64,000 bases of DNA from Anaerovibrio slackiae (GCF_009695585.1 NZ_VUNR01000001.1:143699-207698); one strand, 5' to 3'. Positions 7,970 to 17,294 are shown, numbered from the stretch's first letter. A program made the numbers and translations. Notes: a model not told the origin generated them from the sequence alone.

Positions 7970-8839
7970 ATGAAAAAGATTGTACTGGTATATAATCCCG
8001 TGTCCGGTAAGGCGAAGTTCAAGCGCAGCCTGGACAATATTATTGGCAAGCTGCAAAGGCGGGGCTGCATGGTGATACCTTACCGCACTACCCCGGAAAA
8101 TAAGGATCTGGCGGAGTTCATCCGCCAGGCGGAGCCGGAGGGCGTTATTGCGGCAGGGGGCGATGGCACCGTCCATGAGGTGGTAAATCTCGTCATGCAT
8201 GAGGGCTTTGATGTGCCTGTGGGCATTATCGGCAGCGGCACATCTAACGATTTTGCCACCTATCTGCGGCTTGATACAAAGGAATATTTTGACAGGATTG
8301 CTCAGGGGAAGGTGATGGAAGTTGACCTGGGCAAGGTGGGGGATGAATACTTCATCAATGTGGCCAGTGCCGGTATGGTGACCTCCATTGCCCACGAGGT
8401 GGACACCAAGCTGAAAAATACCTTCGGCAAGCTGGCCTACTATGTGCAGGGGCTGAAAACCCTGCCCCAGTTCAAGGCACTGGATGTTACCATCAGGACG
8501 GAAGATGAGGAAATCCGGGAGAAGGTTTTCCTGTTCCTGATTGTGAACAGCAGCGTGGTGGCAAGCTTCAAGAACGCAGCGAAGCTGGCCAGCGTGCAGG
8601 ATGGCAAGCTGGACCTTTTGCTGGTGAAGCAGTGCAATATTGCGGAGCTGATGACCTTGACGGCAGAGCTGCTGGCTGGCAAGGATGTGACGGGGCGCAA
8701 GGAGGTCATCTATCGCCAGGCGGCAAATTTTGAGGTGTCCTGTGATACGGAGCTGGTCAGCGACCTGGACGGGGAGCTGGGGCCGAAGCTGCCGCTGAAA
8801 ATCGAGACCATTCCCAAGGCTCTGAAGCTGTTTTACTAA
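7970..8839 (+). CDS. Diacylglycerol/lipid kinase, YegS/BmrU family
   Basis: A 289-residue soluble or membrane-associated kinase. VYNPVSGKAK at the N-terminus and GGDGTVHEV near residues 62-70 are the nucleotide-binding motifs of the DAGK catalytic family; GSGTSNDFA follows near residue 87. It phosphorylates a lipid alcohol (diacylglycerol or undecaprenol in relatives), recycling lipid carriers. The gene lies 5 bp after the flippase gene, a pairing that fits a shared role in envelope lipid turnover. Start: ATG 7970, with AAGGAGG 13 bp upstream, a rather long spacing; no better in-frame start was seen. Confidence 0.88.
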   Translation: MKKIVLVYNPVSGKAKFKRSLDNIIGKLQRRGCMVIPYRTTPENKDLAEFIRQAEPEGVIAAGGDGTVHEVVNLVMHEGFDVPVGIIGSGTSNDFATYLRLDTKEYFDRIAQGKVMEVDLGKVGDEYFINVASAGMVTSIAHEVDTKLKNTFGKLAYYVQGLKTLPQFKALDVTIRTEDEEIREKVFLFLIVNSSVVASFKNAAKLASVQDGKLDLLLVKQCNIAELMTLTAELLAGKDVTGRKEVIYRQAANFEVSCDTELVSDLDGELGPKLPLKIETIPKALKLFY

Positions 8840-8905
8840 GCCTTGCAGGCTGTTTGGCTGAAAATGCTTGTTAGCAGGCAAGCTGTACTAATGAAATGTC
8901 CATAG

Positions 8906-8983
8906 AAAAAGGGACTGTCCCCTTGCCAGGCCGGCTGGCGGCATAGAGCCGTTCAAGCCTGTCATGGGGGATAGTCCCTTTTT
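8906..8983. terminator. Large bidirectional terminator-like inverted repeat
   Basis: AAAAAGGGACTGTCCCC (8906-8922) pairs with GGGGGATAGTCCCTTTTT (8966-8983) with one G-U type mismatch. The loop contains a second small hairpin, GCCAG-GCCGG-CTGGC. It sits between convergent genes and has A- and T-tracts on the two sides. Confidence 0.8.
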
Positions 8984-9018
8984 GGTGGTCTGTTTGCCGT
9001 TTCTAAGCTGACTGCTGC

Positions 9019-9312
9019 TTACTGGAGAGGTGGCAGATCCTTTACCCAGCCCCTGAAGGCGCGGATGATGTTGCCGGCAGGCATGGCATCCAGCTGCTCA
9101 TCAGTCAGGTCAGGTGGAATCATCGGTGCCAGGGTAGCGGCAGCAGCCAGGAACTCCTCCAGGCTCATATCCCCCAGGGCAGGCTTTACTGTTTCATATG
9201 CTTCCTGTGGGCTTTTGGCAGCAGCCAGCTTCTGGAGCATCTCAGGGTTCTGCATAATCATGGCACCAATCTGCATAAACTTCTCAGGTATCATTAAATC
9301 ACATTCCTTCAT
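9019..9312 (-). CDS. Small protein with a Nif11-like leader-peptide pattern
   Basis: A 97-residue protein. The segment NPEMLQKLAAAKSPQEAYETV, then MSLEEFLAAAATL, matches the layout I know from Nif11-type leader peptides of ribosomal natural products (NPEL..KL..A..PEE). It is followed by LTDEQLDAMPAG, which resembles the ELSDEELEAVAGG cleavage region. The 17 residues after PAG (NIIRAFRGWVKDLPPLQ) contain no Cys, Ser or Thr, so a lanthipeptide-type core is unlikely. No modifying enzyme or peptidase-ABC gene is visible in this window. Either ATG 9312 (AGGA 7 bp upstream) or ATG 9294 (AAGGA 10 bp upstream) could be the start. The alternative is a stand-alone Nif11-domain protein of unknown role. 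Confidence 0.6.
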   Translation of the reverse strand: MKECDLMIPEKFMQIGAMIMQNPEMLQKLAAAKSPQEAYETVKPALGDMSLEEFLAAAATLAPMIPPDLTDEQLDAMPAGNIIRAFRGWVKDLPPLQ

Positions 9313-9458
9313 AAAATTTTCCTAACACAGTGATATTATAGCAAATATCTCTCTTTTTGGAAACATTTTTGGATTTTGGAAAAAATTTTAGTGCAGTAAA
9401 GGCGTAAGTAGATTATACTATATATTGTCAGATGGAAATTATACAGGGAGGTAGTTTC

Positions 9459-10481
9459 ATGACGGAGCAGTTAAATGGGCTCTTGAGGGCGATTACTCAT
9501 GAGCATGTATATATTCAGACCCACAATTTCCCGGACCCGGATGCCATAGCCTCCGCCTACGGGCTGCAGCAGCTTCTCAGGCACTGCGGCGTGGAGTCCA
9601 CGGTGTGCTATCAGGGCAAGATTGAAAGGTTCAACACAAACTATATCATGGAAAAGCTGGGCATCAGCTTCAGCAGGCTGGTGGATATCAGTGATATCCT
9701 GCGGGAGGACGATGAGATTATCCTGATTGACTCACAGAAGTACAATGCCAATGTGGATGATACCAGGGGTGTAGAAATTGCCAGCATTGACCATCATCCC
9801 ACATTTTTTGCGGCTGAGTACCGCTTTTCGGATATTCGCCCGGAGGTGGGTTCCTGTGCGGCGATTATTGCCAGCTATTTTTTTGAAAATGAGATTCCTA
9901 TGGATGAGAAGACGGCATTGGTGCTGACCTTTGGCATCCGCAGCGATACGGCGAAGCTGTCTAGGGGGGTAAGCCAGCTGGATTTGGATATGCTCTCCAG
10001 ATTGTTTGCCTTCTGCGACGGGGATACCATTTATTACCTGGAAAACTCGGAGCTGGAATTCAAGGATTTGGAGGCTTATGCCAAGGCCATAGAGAGCATA
10101 GAGCTGTACGACGGGGATACGGCCTTTGCTTTTGCCGGGGAAAACTGCCCGGAGGCATTGGTGGCATCAGTTTCGGATTTTATCTTGAGCCTTGTGGCGG
10201 TCAGCTTTTCGGTGGTGTATTCCAAGAAGGAAAAGGGGCTCAAGCTGTCAGTACGGTGCAGCAGCGGCCTGGATGCCGGTGTGATTACGGCAAGAGCCCT
10301 GGCAGGCTTTGGCAGCGGTGGCGGCCATCAGGTGATGGCAGGGGGCTTTGTGCCTTTTGATGGCAAGGATCTGCATCTGGCAAAGCTGATAACGGCTATC
10401 AAGGAGGCCTTTATCCAGCAGATTAAGCTTGCCAAGGTGAAAAAGAGCAATCTGTCAGAGTTGTATACGGATGGCGCATGA
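9459..10481 (+). CDS. DHH-family phosphoesterase (NrnA/RecJ-like)
   Basis: A 340-residue cytosolic protein. The N-terminal DHH domain has NFPDPDAIAS (DxD at residues 26-28) and IDHHPTF, the metal-binding motifs of the DHH superfamily; the C-terminal DHHA1 domain has GSGGGHQVMAGG. Relatives degrade nanoRNA, pAp or cyclic dinucleotides. With no extra domains, a nanoRNase or pAp-phosphatase role is most likely. The ATG at 9459 follows AGGGAGGT by 6 bp, so an upstream in-frame ATG at 9432 is not used. It is a single-gene unit with a terminator 3'. Confidence 0.88.
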   Translation: MTEQLNGLLRAITHEHVYIQTHNFPDPDAIASAYGLQQLLRHCGVESTVCYQGKIERFNTNYIMEKLGISFSRLVDISDILREDDEIILIDSQKYNANVDDTRGVEIASIDHHPTFFAAEYRFSDIRPEVGSCAAIIASYFFENEIPMDEKTALVLTFGIRSDTAKLSRGVSQLDLDMLSRLFAFCDGDTIYYLENSELEFKDLEAYAKAIESIELYDGDTAFAFAGENCPEALVASVSDFILSLVAVSFSVVYSKKEKGLKLSVRCSSGLDAGVITARALAGFGSGGGHQVMAGGFVPFDGKDLHLAKLITAIKEAFIQQIKLAKVKKSNLSELYTDGA

Positions 10482-10487
10482 TGTGGT

Positions 10488-10537
10488 GCAGCATGGGGCA
10501 TTGCCGGTGGATGGCAGTACCCGTGCTGCGCTTTTTG
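10488..10537 (+). terminator. Rho-independent terminator after the DHH gene
   Basis: GCAGCATGGGG (10488-10498) pairs with CCCGTGCTGC (10520-10529), followed by five T residues at 10532-10536. Confidence 0.75.
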
Positions 10538-10653
10538 CGTGCAGATTATTTGCATATTGCATCTGAAATGTTACATACATACATGTATATATATATCATC
10601 TATCCTAATCGTAATTGCAGTTGCAATCACAGTCAGTGAAAGGAGTGTGCGGT

Positions 10654-11799
10654 TTGAAGCTTTTGCATTTGGGGGATCTGCATCTGGGCAGGTCACTGGG
10701 GGATTTTGACTTGCTGGGGGAGCAGCGTTATATACTGGACGAGGTGCTCCGGCTGGCATATGAGCGGCAGGTGGATGGCGTGCTGCTGGCAGGGGATATT
10801 TACGACAGGTCTGTGCCCAGCGAGGGGGCGGTGCGGCTGCTGGATTATTTTCTGAACAGGCTGGCAGAGCGTGGGATAAAGGTGTTCATGATCAGCGGCA
10901 ACCATGACTCGGATGAGCGGCTGAACTTCGGCAGCAGCTTCTTCGAGGCCAAGGGGATTTATATTGCTGCCAGGTATCAGGGGGAGCTTTACCACAGGTG
11001 CATTGACGGGGTGAATTTTTACCTTCTGCCCTTTGTGAAGGCGTCACAGGTGCGTCATTTTTTTCCTGATGAGGAAATTGAGAGCTATGACCAGGCGGTA
11101 AAGGTGATATTGCGGCATGCAGATATCAATCCTGAAGCCTGCAATGTGCTGGTGGCCCACCAGTTTGTAGCTGGCAGCAGCCTGCTGCCGGAGCTGGCAG
11201 GCTCGGAGAGCGTTGCCGTGCAGCAGGTGGGGCTGGTGGAGCAGATCGGGGCGGATAATTTTGCGCCTTTTGCCTACACGGCCCTGGGGCATATCCACAG
11301 GCCCCAGCAGGCAGGCGGGGAAAATGTGCGCTATGCAGGCTCCCCCTTGAAATACTCCCTGGGGGAGTGCAACGATGACAAGAGCGTGCCGCTTGTAGAT
11401 ATTGATGGGGCCGGCCATGTGGCAGTGGAATTGCTGCCCCTGAAGCCAAGGCGTGATTTGCGGCACCTGACCGGCAGGCTGGAGCAGCTGGTCAGCCGGG
11501 AGAACTTGCAGGATACAGATGATTATATCTACGTTACCTTGACGGATGAGGAGCCTCTGGACAACGCCATGGGGATTATTCAGGGCTACTATCCCAACGC
11601 CGTCAAGCTGGATTATCGCAATTCCCGTACCATGGCGCTGGAGCAGGAGGATGTGTTCCGGGCGGCGGAGCTGCGTTCCTTTGACGAGCTGGTGGGGGAT
11701 TTTTACCGGCTGGTCTACGGACAGGAGATCAGCGAGGAAGAAATGGCGGTTATGCAGGAGATTGGTGCAAAGGCAGGTGTAGTGGATGAAGCCCATTAA
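10654..11799 (+). CDS. sbcD: Exonuclease SbcCD subunit D (Mre11-like nuclease)
   Basis: A 381-residue calcineurin-type phosphoesterase. The metal-binding motifs appear in order: HLGDLHLGRSL, GDIYDR, GNHDSD, ahead of HQFV and GHIH. Together with SbcC it forms the ATP-dependent nuclease that opens hairpins and processes double-strand ends. The start is the TTG at 10654, behind AAGGAG with 8-bp spacing; this gives the usual MKLLHLGDLH beginning, whereas an earlier frame start adds an unrelated tail. It overlaps sbcC by 14 bp, so the subunits are translationally coupled. Confidence 0.95.
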   Translation: MKLLHLGDLHLGRSLGDFDLLGEQRYILDEVLRLAYERQVDGVLLAGDIYDRSVPSEGAVRLLDYFLNRLAERGIKVFMISGNHDSDERLNFGSSFFEAKGIYIAARYQGELYHRCIDGVNFYLLPFVKASQVRHFFPDEEIESYDQAVKVILRHADINPEACNVLVAHQFVAGSSLLPELAGSESVAVQQVGLVEQIGADNFAPFAYTALGHIHRPQQAGGENVRYAGSPLKYSLGECNDDKSVPLVDIDGAGHVAVELLPLKPRRDLRHLTGRLEQLVSRENLQDTDDYIYVTLTDEEPLDNAMGIIQGYYPNAVKLDYRNSRTMALEQEDVFRAAELRSFDELVGDFYRLVYGQEISEEEMAVMQEIGAKAGVVDEAH

Positions 11800-14440
11800 G
11801 CTGGTTATCAGCGGCATCGGCCCCTATGGGGACAGGATGCCGGAGATAGATTTTCAGAGCTTTGATTTGAATATGCCGATTTTGATTGCCGGGGAAACAG
11901 GTGCCGGGAAGACCATGATTTTTGATGCCATCTGCTTCGCCCTCTTTGATGCTGCCAGCGGCAGCTACCGCAGCACGGACAGCCTGCGCAGCGAGTATGC
12001 CCCGCCGGGGACGGAGAGCTATGTGGAGTTTACTTTTGCCCATCAGGGCAGGATATATAGGATTTACCGCCAGCCCTCCTACATGCGCCCCCTGAAGCGA
12101 GGCACCGGCTTTAAGCTGGAAAAGGAGAAGGCGGTGCTTTATCCGGGAGATGATACGCCTATCGAGGGCATCAAGGCGGTCAATCAGGCGGTGCAGGAGC
12201 TTCTCCATGTGGATGAAAAGCAGTTCAAGCAGCTGGCCATGATTGCCCAGGGGGAGTTCTGGGGGCTTTTGAATGCCAAAACCGAGGAACGTACCGGCAT
12301 TTTGCGGCACATCTTCATGACCGAGGGCTACAAGGCCATGGAATTGCAGCTGAGGGAACGCCGGGGAAAGGCGATTAAGGCGGCAGATGTGCTGGAAAGG
12401 AGCCTGATCCAGTATTTTTGTGATGCGGAGGCGGAGCCGGGCAGCCCACTGGCGGAGGAAATTAGCCAGCTGCAGGAACAGCTGCGAAAGAGCGGCGGCA
12501 TTGGCAGCATAGAGGAAATGCTGTCCCTTCTGGACAGGGCCATAGAGGCGGACGTGCCGATGGAGGCGGAGCTGGCGGAGAAGCTTGCCGCCCTGCGGGA
12601 GGCCTTGCAGGAGCTGCAGAAGGATTTGGCACTGGCGGAGAACACTGAGCATAATCTCAAAAAATACAACGGGCTGGTAAAGGAGCTGGCAGGGCTCCGG
12701 GAGCGGCTGGCTGACTGCGAAAAGAGGGAACAGCAGATGGCGGAGGCAGAAAAGGCACTGCAGGAGAAAATCCGCAGCTTGCAGTCCGGCAGGGAGCAGC
12801 TTTCCAGCGTGCCTGAAAGGCTGGCGGCCTGCCAGCAGGAAATCAATGCCCTGAGGGAGCTGGCGGACAGGCTGGGTAATTTGCAGAGCCAGCAGGTGCC
12901 CAGGTACGGCAGGGCAAAAAAACGGCTGGCGGAGCTGCAGGAGGGGCTGGAGTCAGCCCAGTCCGCCCATGCCGCTGCCATGAGGGCAAGGCTGGATGGG
13001 GAGATGCAGCTTGAGAGGAACAGGGCAGGCATCCTGGCTCAAAAGCTGGTGGCAGGACAGCCCTGTCCTGTGTGCGGTGCTACTATGCATCCGTCTCCTG
13101 CGGAACTACCGGAAAAGGCGGTTACGGAGGCGGATGTAAAGAAATTGCAGCAGCAGGAGAAAAAGGCGGAGGCGGCGAGAAGCAGTGCAGCAGCGGAGGC
13201 GGCAGCAGCCCGGGCGGAGCTGGCCACCCTGGACAGCCAGATAGGGAGCTACATGCTGGAATGCCTGAAATCCGGCTGCTGGCTGGAGGCTGTGGCAAGG
13301 GGTGAGGCCTTTGCCATGGAAATTCCGGCAGAGGCAGGTCTCAGGCAGCTCTATGAGCTGGTGCAGCTGCAAGCAGGGCAGCTGGCAGCCCTGCTGCAAA
13401 AAAAGCGTGAGTCAGCTGCTGACCTTCAGAGCAGGGCAAAAAGGCTGCAGCAGGTGGAAAAGGAGCTGGCAGAAGCTTCCGGCAGGGACACGGAGGCATT
13501 GCAGCTAAAGAGGCAGAAGCTGCTCAAGGAGCGGGAGAATGCCAAGACTGCTGTCGCTGACCGGGAAGGCCAGAGGCAGCTATTGGAGCAGCTGGCACTT
13601 AAAATCGGCAACGGCGGTAGCAGCGGTAACAGTGGTAACGGTGGCAACAGTGGTAACGGCGGTAACAGTGGTAACGGCGGTAACAGTGGTAACGGTGGAA
13701 ACGGCGGCAGCCGTGAAGCGGAGCTGGCAGAATACCGTGGCCAGCTGCAGCGAAAGATTTCTGAGAACAAGGTGCAGCAGCAGGAATGTCAGGAGGCACT
13801 GGGGCGCATCAGCCGCCGCCGGGAGAACAATCTCAGCCGCCGTGCCAAAATCGCAGAGCTGCAGGGGGAGTTTGCGGCTGCCAGGCATGAGGCGCACATC
13901 ATGAGCAGGCTCTACAACCTGGTTAGCGGTCAGACCGGCAAGGGCAAGCTGACCTTGGAGCAGTATATTCAGGCGGCAGGCTTTGACAGCATTATCCGGG
14001 CTGCCAACAGGCGGCTGATACCTATGAGTGACGGGCAGTATGAGCTGTACCGGCAGGAGAAGGAGCTGGGGAACAAGAGCCATACCTATCTTGATTTGGA
14101 GGTGCTGGATAACTATACAGGGCGGCGCCGCCCTGTCAGGAACTTGTCCGGCGGCGAGAGCTTCAAGGCATCTCTGAGCCTGGCACTGGGCTTGTCTGAC
14201 AAGGTATCCTCCGAGCTGGGAGGAATTTCCATGGATGCCCTGTTTATAGACGAGGGCTTCGGCACCCTGGACAAGAAATCCATTGAGAAGGCAATGGAAA
14301 TCCTGCTGAAGCTTTCGGACAGCAACAAGCTGGTGGCGATTATCAGCCATCGTGAGGAGCTTATCGAGGCTGTTTCCCAGCAAATTCAGGTGACAAAAAC
14401 GCGTAACGGCAGCTCCCTTGCTATTGAGCTGGGAAAATAA
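11786..14440 (+). CDS. sbcC: Exonuclease SbcCD subunit C (Rad50-like ATPase)
   Basis: An 884-residue SMC-type ATPase. Walker A GETGAGKT lies at residues ~36-43; the zinc hook CPVC (Cys427, Cys430) is in the middle, between two long coiled-coil arms; the signature LSGGESF and Walker B DALFIDEGFG are near the C-terminus. It pairs with SbcD in double-strand end and hairpin processing. The second coiled-coil arm is interrupted at residues ~608-641 by a Gly/Asn/Ser repeat encoded by alternating 9-bp units, which is not a normal part of the family. Such a run would break the coiled coil with a flexible link. Reading frame and all motifs are intact. Confidence 0.95.
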   Translation: MKPIKLVISGIGPYGDRMPEIDFQSFDLNMPILIAGETGAGKTMIFDAICFALFDAASGSYRSTDSLRSEYAPPGTESYVEFTFAHQGRIYRIYRQPSYMRPLKRGTGFKLEKEKAVLYPGDDTPIEGIKAVNQAVQELLHVDEKQFKQLAMIAQGEFWGLLNAKTEERTGILRHIFMTEGYKAMELQLRERRGKAIKAADVLERSLIQYFCDAEAEPGSPLAEEISQLQEQLRKSGGIGSIEEMLSLLDRAIEADVPMEAELAEKLAALREALQELQKDLALAENTEHNLKKYNGLVKELAGLRERLADCEKREQQMAEAEKALQEKIRSLQSGREQLSSVPERLAACQQEINALRELADRLGNLQSQQVPRYGRAKKRLAELQEGLESAQSAHAAAMRARLDGEMQLERNRAGILAQKLVAGQPCPVCGATMHPSPAELPEKAVTEADVKKLQQQEKKAEAARSSAAAEAAAARAELATLDSQIGSYMLECLKSGCWLEAVARGEAFAMEIPAEAGLRQLYELVQLQAGQLAALLQKKRESAADLQSRAKRLQQVEKELAEASGRDTEALQLKRQKLLKERENAKTAVADREGQRQLLEQLALKIGNGGSSGNSGNGGNSGNGGNSGNGGNSGNGGNGGSREAELAEYRGQLQRKISENKVQQQECQEALGRISRRRENNLSRRAKIAELQGEFAAARHEAHIMSRLYNLVSGQTGKGKLTLEQYIQAAGFDSIIRAANRRLIPMSDGQYELYRQEKELGNKSHTYLDLEVLDNYTGRRRPVRNLSGGESFKASLSLALGLSDKVSSELGGISMDALFIDEGFGTLDKKSIEKAMEILLKLSDSNKLVAIISHREELIEAVSQQIQVTKTRNGSSLAIELGK
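13607..13708 (+). repeat. In-frame GNS/GNG-coding minisatellite inside sbcC
   Basis: About eleven 9-bp units of the form GGTAACRGT/GGYAACGGY alternate to give an 18-bp (six-residue) period, encoding GNSGNG repeats. All units are multiples of three, so copy-number change would keep the frame. Confidence 0.92.
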
Positions 14441-14510
14441 AAATTTTTTGACGAAAAAGCAGGATTTTTAAAACATATATTGAATCTATATAAGTGATAG
14501 TATGGTATTT

Positions 14511-14540
14511 TTGGACTAGTGCCTGTTTTTGATGTATAAT
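14511..14540 (+). promoter_or_regulatory. Probable promoter of the chemotaxis operon
   Basis: TTGGAC at 14511-14516, 18-bp spacer, TATAAT at 14535-14540, 45 bp before the cheA GTG. It looks like a housekeeping promoter, not a sigma-28 one. Confidence 0.6.
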
Positions 14541-14584
14541 GAAAAAGTGGGATATTAGTAATTTTTAGGATTGGGGATGATTGT

Positions 14585-16738
14585 GTGGCAGAACCTATGG
14601 TAGAAGTGTTCATCTACGAGACCAGACAGTTTTTGGAGCAGCTGGAACAGATTGCCCTGGGCAGTGAGGAAAACGGCGGCTTCAGTGTGGACGATGTAAA
14701 TGAAATTTTTCGCGCCATGCATACGATAAAAGGCTCCGCGGCCATGATGATGTTCGATGAGGTGTCAACCCTGGCACACTCGGTAGAGGATATTTTCTAC
14801 TATATCCGTGAGCTGCATCCGCAGAAGGTGGATGCCACAGCCATTACGGATATCGTGCTGAATGCGGTGGATTTTATCCGCATTGAGATGGACAAGCTGG
14901 ATAATGGCGGTCAGCCGGACATGAGCAGCCAGGAGCTGAGGGATTATACCAAGAATTTCCTCAGGGAGATGAAAATAGCAAATGGCGATGACCCGGATAT
15001 TGATCTCAGGAAGGCAAAGAATGCCAATGCCGCCAAGAAAAAGCCGAAGCAGTATTACATCGGTGCAGCCAAGACGCCGGAGCCCGGGGAGGCAGCGGCA
15101 GGGGAAGGCAAGAAGGAGGATGGCATCCATGTCTTTGCAGCCACTATCTTCTTTCAGGAAGGCTGCGAGATGGAGGAGGTCCGCGCCTTTGGGGTGCTGA
15201 ACAACCTGAAGGAAAAGGTTATCGAAATCCATAACCTGCCGGAAAAGATTTTGGAGGACGATACAGCTGTTGATACCATCAAATCGCTGGGTTTCCGTAT
15301 TTTCTTCACTACCAAAATGGATTATGATGAGGTGAAGAAGGAGCTTGACCAGACCATTTTCATGGAGAAGCTGGAGCTGAAGGAGCTAAGCAGCACGGCA
15401 GAGTGCGAATACTGGCCGACACCTGAGACAGTGGCAATCAACGCCATGGAAAACACGGAGCCTATCAAGCCTGAGCTGCCGCCTGTATCGGAAAGGCCGG
15501 AGCCGATGGCACCGCCGCCTCCGCCTGTAACCGGCAGCAGGACGCCTGTGCATCACGGGGAAGGAGCCCAGATGATCAGCGTCCGGGTGGACAAGCTGGA
15601 CAAGCTGATGGATCTGGTGGGGGAGCTGGTTATTGCCGAGGCCATGGTTACCCAGAATCCTGACCTGGCCGGCCTTGAGCTGGACAATTTCCAGAAGGCT
15701 GCCAGGCAGCTGCACAAGATTAATGGGGAGCTGCAGGACAGCGTGATGGCACTGCGCATGGTGCCGCTGGAGGGTACCTTCAAGAAGATGAACCGCATCG
15801 TCCGGGATATGACCAAGAAGCTGGGCAAGAAGGCGCGGCTGGTGCTGGTTGGTGAGGAAACAGAGGTTGATAAGAACATCAATGAGCATATTTCTGACCC
15901 GCTCATGCACATTGTCAGGAATTCCATCGACCACGGCATTGAGATGCCGGAGGTGCGCCTGGATGCCGGCAAGCAGGAGATGGGAACCGTTACCCTGTCA
16001 GCAGAAAATGCCGGTGGCGAGGTAGTTATCAAAATCAAGGATGACGGTGGCGGCCTGAACAAGGAAAAAATCATGGAACGCGCCAGGAAGAACGGGCTTC
16101 TCACCAAGCCGGAGGCGGAATACACCGACAGGGAAATCTATTCCTTTATCTTTGCACCTGGCTTCTCCACCAAGGAGAAGGTGACGGAGTTTTCCGGCAG
16201 GGGCGTAGGCATGGATGTGGTTGTGTCCAACATTAAGACGCTGGGGGGCAATGTTGTGGTGGACAGCGAGTCGGGACAGGGCAGCACCACTACTATCAGG
16301 ATACCTCTTACGCTGGCGATTATTGACGGCATGTCCGTCAGCGTGGGCGGTTCCAGCTTTACGATACCTATAACCAGCATCAGCCGTTCCTTCCGTCCGG
16401 AGGAGGGGCAGATTTTCCAGGACCCTGACGGGCAGGAGATGATTATGGTACAGGGCAAGTGCTGCCCTGTGGTGCGCCTCTATGATATGTACAAGATTGA
16501 TGAGGCTATTACGGAGCCGTCAGAGGGGATTGTGCTGCTGCTGGAAGCAGGGGAGAAGACCTTTGGCGTGCTGGCAGACAAGCTGCTGGGGGTACAGGAA
16601 ATCGTGGTAAAGCCTGTGCCGCAGTACATCAGCAAGCTGATGAATACAACCGGCATCAGCGGGTGCACCCTTTTGGGGGATGGCAGTATCAGCCTGATAC
16701 TGGACCCGCAGATGCTGCATAATATGATTTATTCATAA
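14585..16738 (+). CDS. cheA: Chemotaxis histidine kinase CheA
   Basis: A 717-residue kinase. Domain order: Hpt (P1) with phospho-acceptor His46 in AMHTIKGSAAM; a P2-type region at about residues 180-280; a Pro-rich linker; dimerisation domain from ~325; ATPase domain with HIVRNSIDHGIE, DDGGG and GRGVGMDVV; and a C-terminal CheW-like domain. It phosphorylates CheY-type and CheB receivers in response to chemoreceptors. Start is a GTG behind GGGGA. It heads an operon with cheW, an MCP gene, cheR, cheB, a PAS kinase and a receiver gene, all on the plus strand with short gaps. Confidence 0.96.
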   Translation: MAEPMVEVFIYETRQFLEQLEQIALGSEENGGFSVDDVNEIFRAMHTIKGSAAMMMFDEVSTLAHSVEDIFYYIRELHPQKVDATAITDIVLNAVDFIRIEMDKLDNGGQPDMSSQELRDYTKNFLREMKIANGDDPDIDLRKAKNANAAKKKPKQYYIGAAKTPEPGEAAAGEGKKEDGIHVFAATIFFQEGCEMEEVRAFGVLNNLKEKVIEIHNLPEKILEDDTAVDTIKSLGFRIFFTTKMDYDEVKKELDQTIFMEKLELKELSSTAECEYWPTPETVAINAMENTEPIKPELPPVSERPEPMAPPPPPVTGSRTPVHHGEGAQMISVRVDKLDKLMDLVGELVIAEAMVTQNPDLAGLELDNFQKAARQLHKINGELQDSVMALRMVPLEGTFKKMNRIVRDMTKKLGKKARLVLVGEETEVDKNINEHISDPLMHIVRNSIDHGIEMPEVRLDAGKQEMGTVTLSAENAGGEVVIKIKDDGGGLNKEKIMERARKNGLLTKPEAEYTDREIYSFIFAPGFSTKEKVTEFSGRGVGMDVVVSNIKTLGGNVVVDSESGQGSTTTIRIPLTLAIIDGMSVSVGGSSFTIPITSISRSFRPEEGQIFQDPDGQEMIMVQGKCCPVVRLYDMYKIDEAITEPSEGIVLLLEAGEKTFGVLADKLLGVQEIVVKPVPQYISKLMNTTGISGCTLLGDGSISLILDPQMLHNMIYS

Positions 16739-16754
16739 TTGGGGAGGGATTTGA

Positions 16755-17294
16755 GTGGAAGATGAGAAAAATCTCATGGAGGAAGAAGATACCCAGAAGG
16801 ACAAATATCTGACCTTTTCCCTGGGGGATGAGGTTTACGGTATTGACATCAGGGTGGTTATTGAAATCATTGGCATTCAGAAGATTACCAATGTGCCAGA
16901 GGTGCCTGACTATGTACGGGGCATCATCAACCTGCGGGGCAAGATTATCCCGGTGGTGGATATGCGTCTACGGTTCAGGCGCGAGTACCGCGAGTACACG
17001 GACAGGACCTGCGTGATTGTGGTGGAAATCAATGGCGTGCTCATCGGACTTATTGTGGACGGTGTATCCGAGGTGCTGGACATTGCGGAGAAGAACGTGG
17101 TACCGCCGCCGGATTTGCGTGCTTCCCAGAATAAGTACATCAGGGGCATTGGCAAGCTGGAGTCAAGCGTTGTGCTGCTTCTGGACTGGGAAAAGCTGTT
17201 TTCCGAGGATGATCAGGAACTTCTGGGCGGTGCTGCCGGGGAGACGGCTGAACAGGCCGAGGATGGCAGCGGTGCTGGGGAAAAGCAGCCATAA
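16755..17294 (+). CDS. cheW: Chemotaxis coupling protein CheW
   Basis: A 179-residue protein with a single CheW domain (YLTFSLGDEVYGIDIRVVIEI, RGIINLRGKIIPVVD). It links receptor signalling domains to CheA. An acidic tail of ~25 residues follows the domain and looks disordered. GTG start behind GGGAGGG. A small GC-rich hairpin lies at about 17298-17317, between this gene and the receptor gene, without a T-tract, so it may set relative expression or protect the mRNA end rather than terminate. Confidence 0.94.
   Translation: MEDEKNLMEEEDTQKDKYLTFSLGDEVYGIDIRVVIEIIGIQKITNVPEVPDYVRGIINLRGKIIPVVDMRLRFRREYREYTDRTCVIVVEINGVLIGLIVDGVSEVLDIAEKNVVPPPDLRASQNKYIRGIGKLESSVVLLLDWEKLFSEDDQELLGGAAGETAEQAEDGSGAGEKQP

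Noticed and set aside
13580..14383. Long minus-strand frame in sbcC with Thr/Val repeats
   Set aside because: Antisense shadow of sbcC; the repeats are the complement of the GNS/GNG minisatellite.
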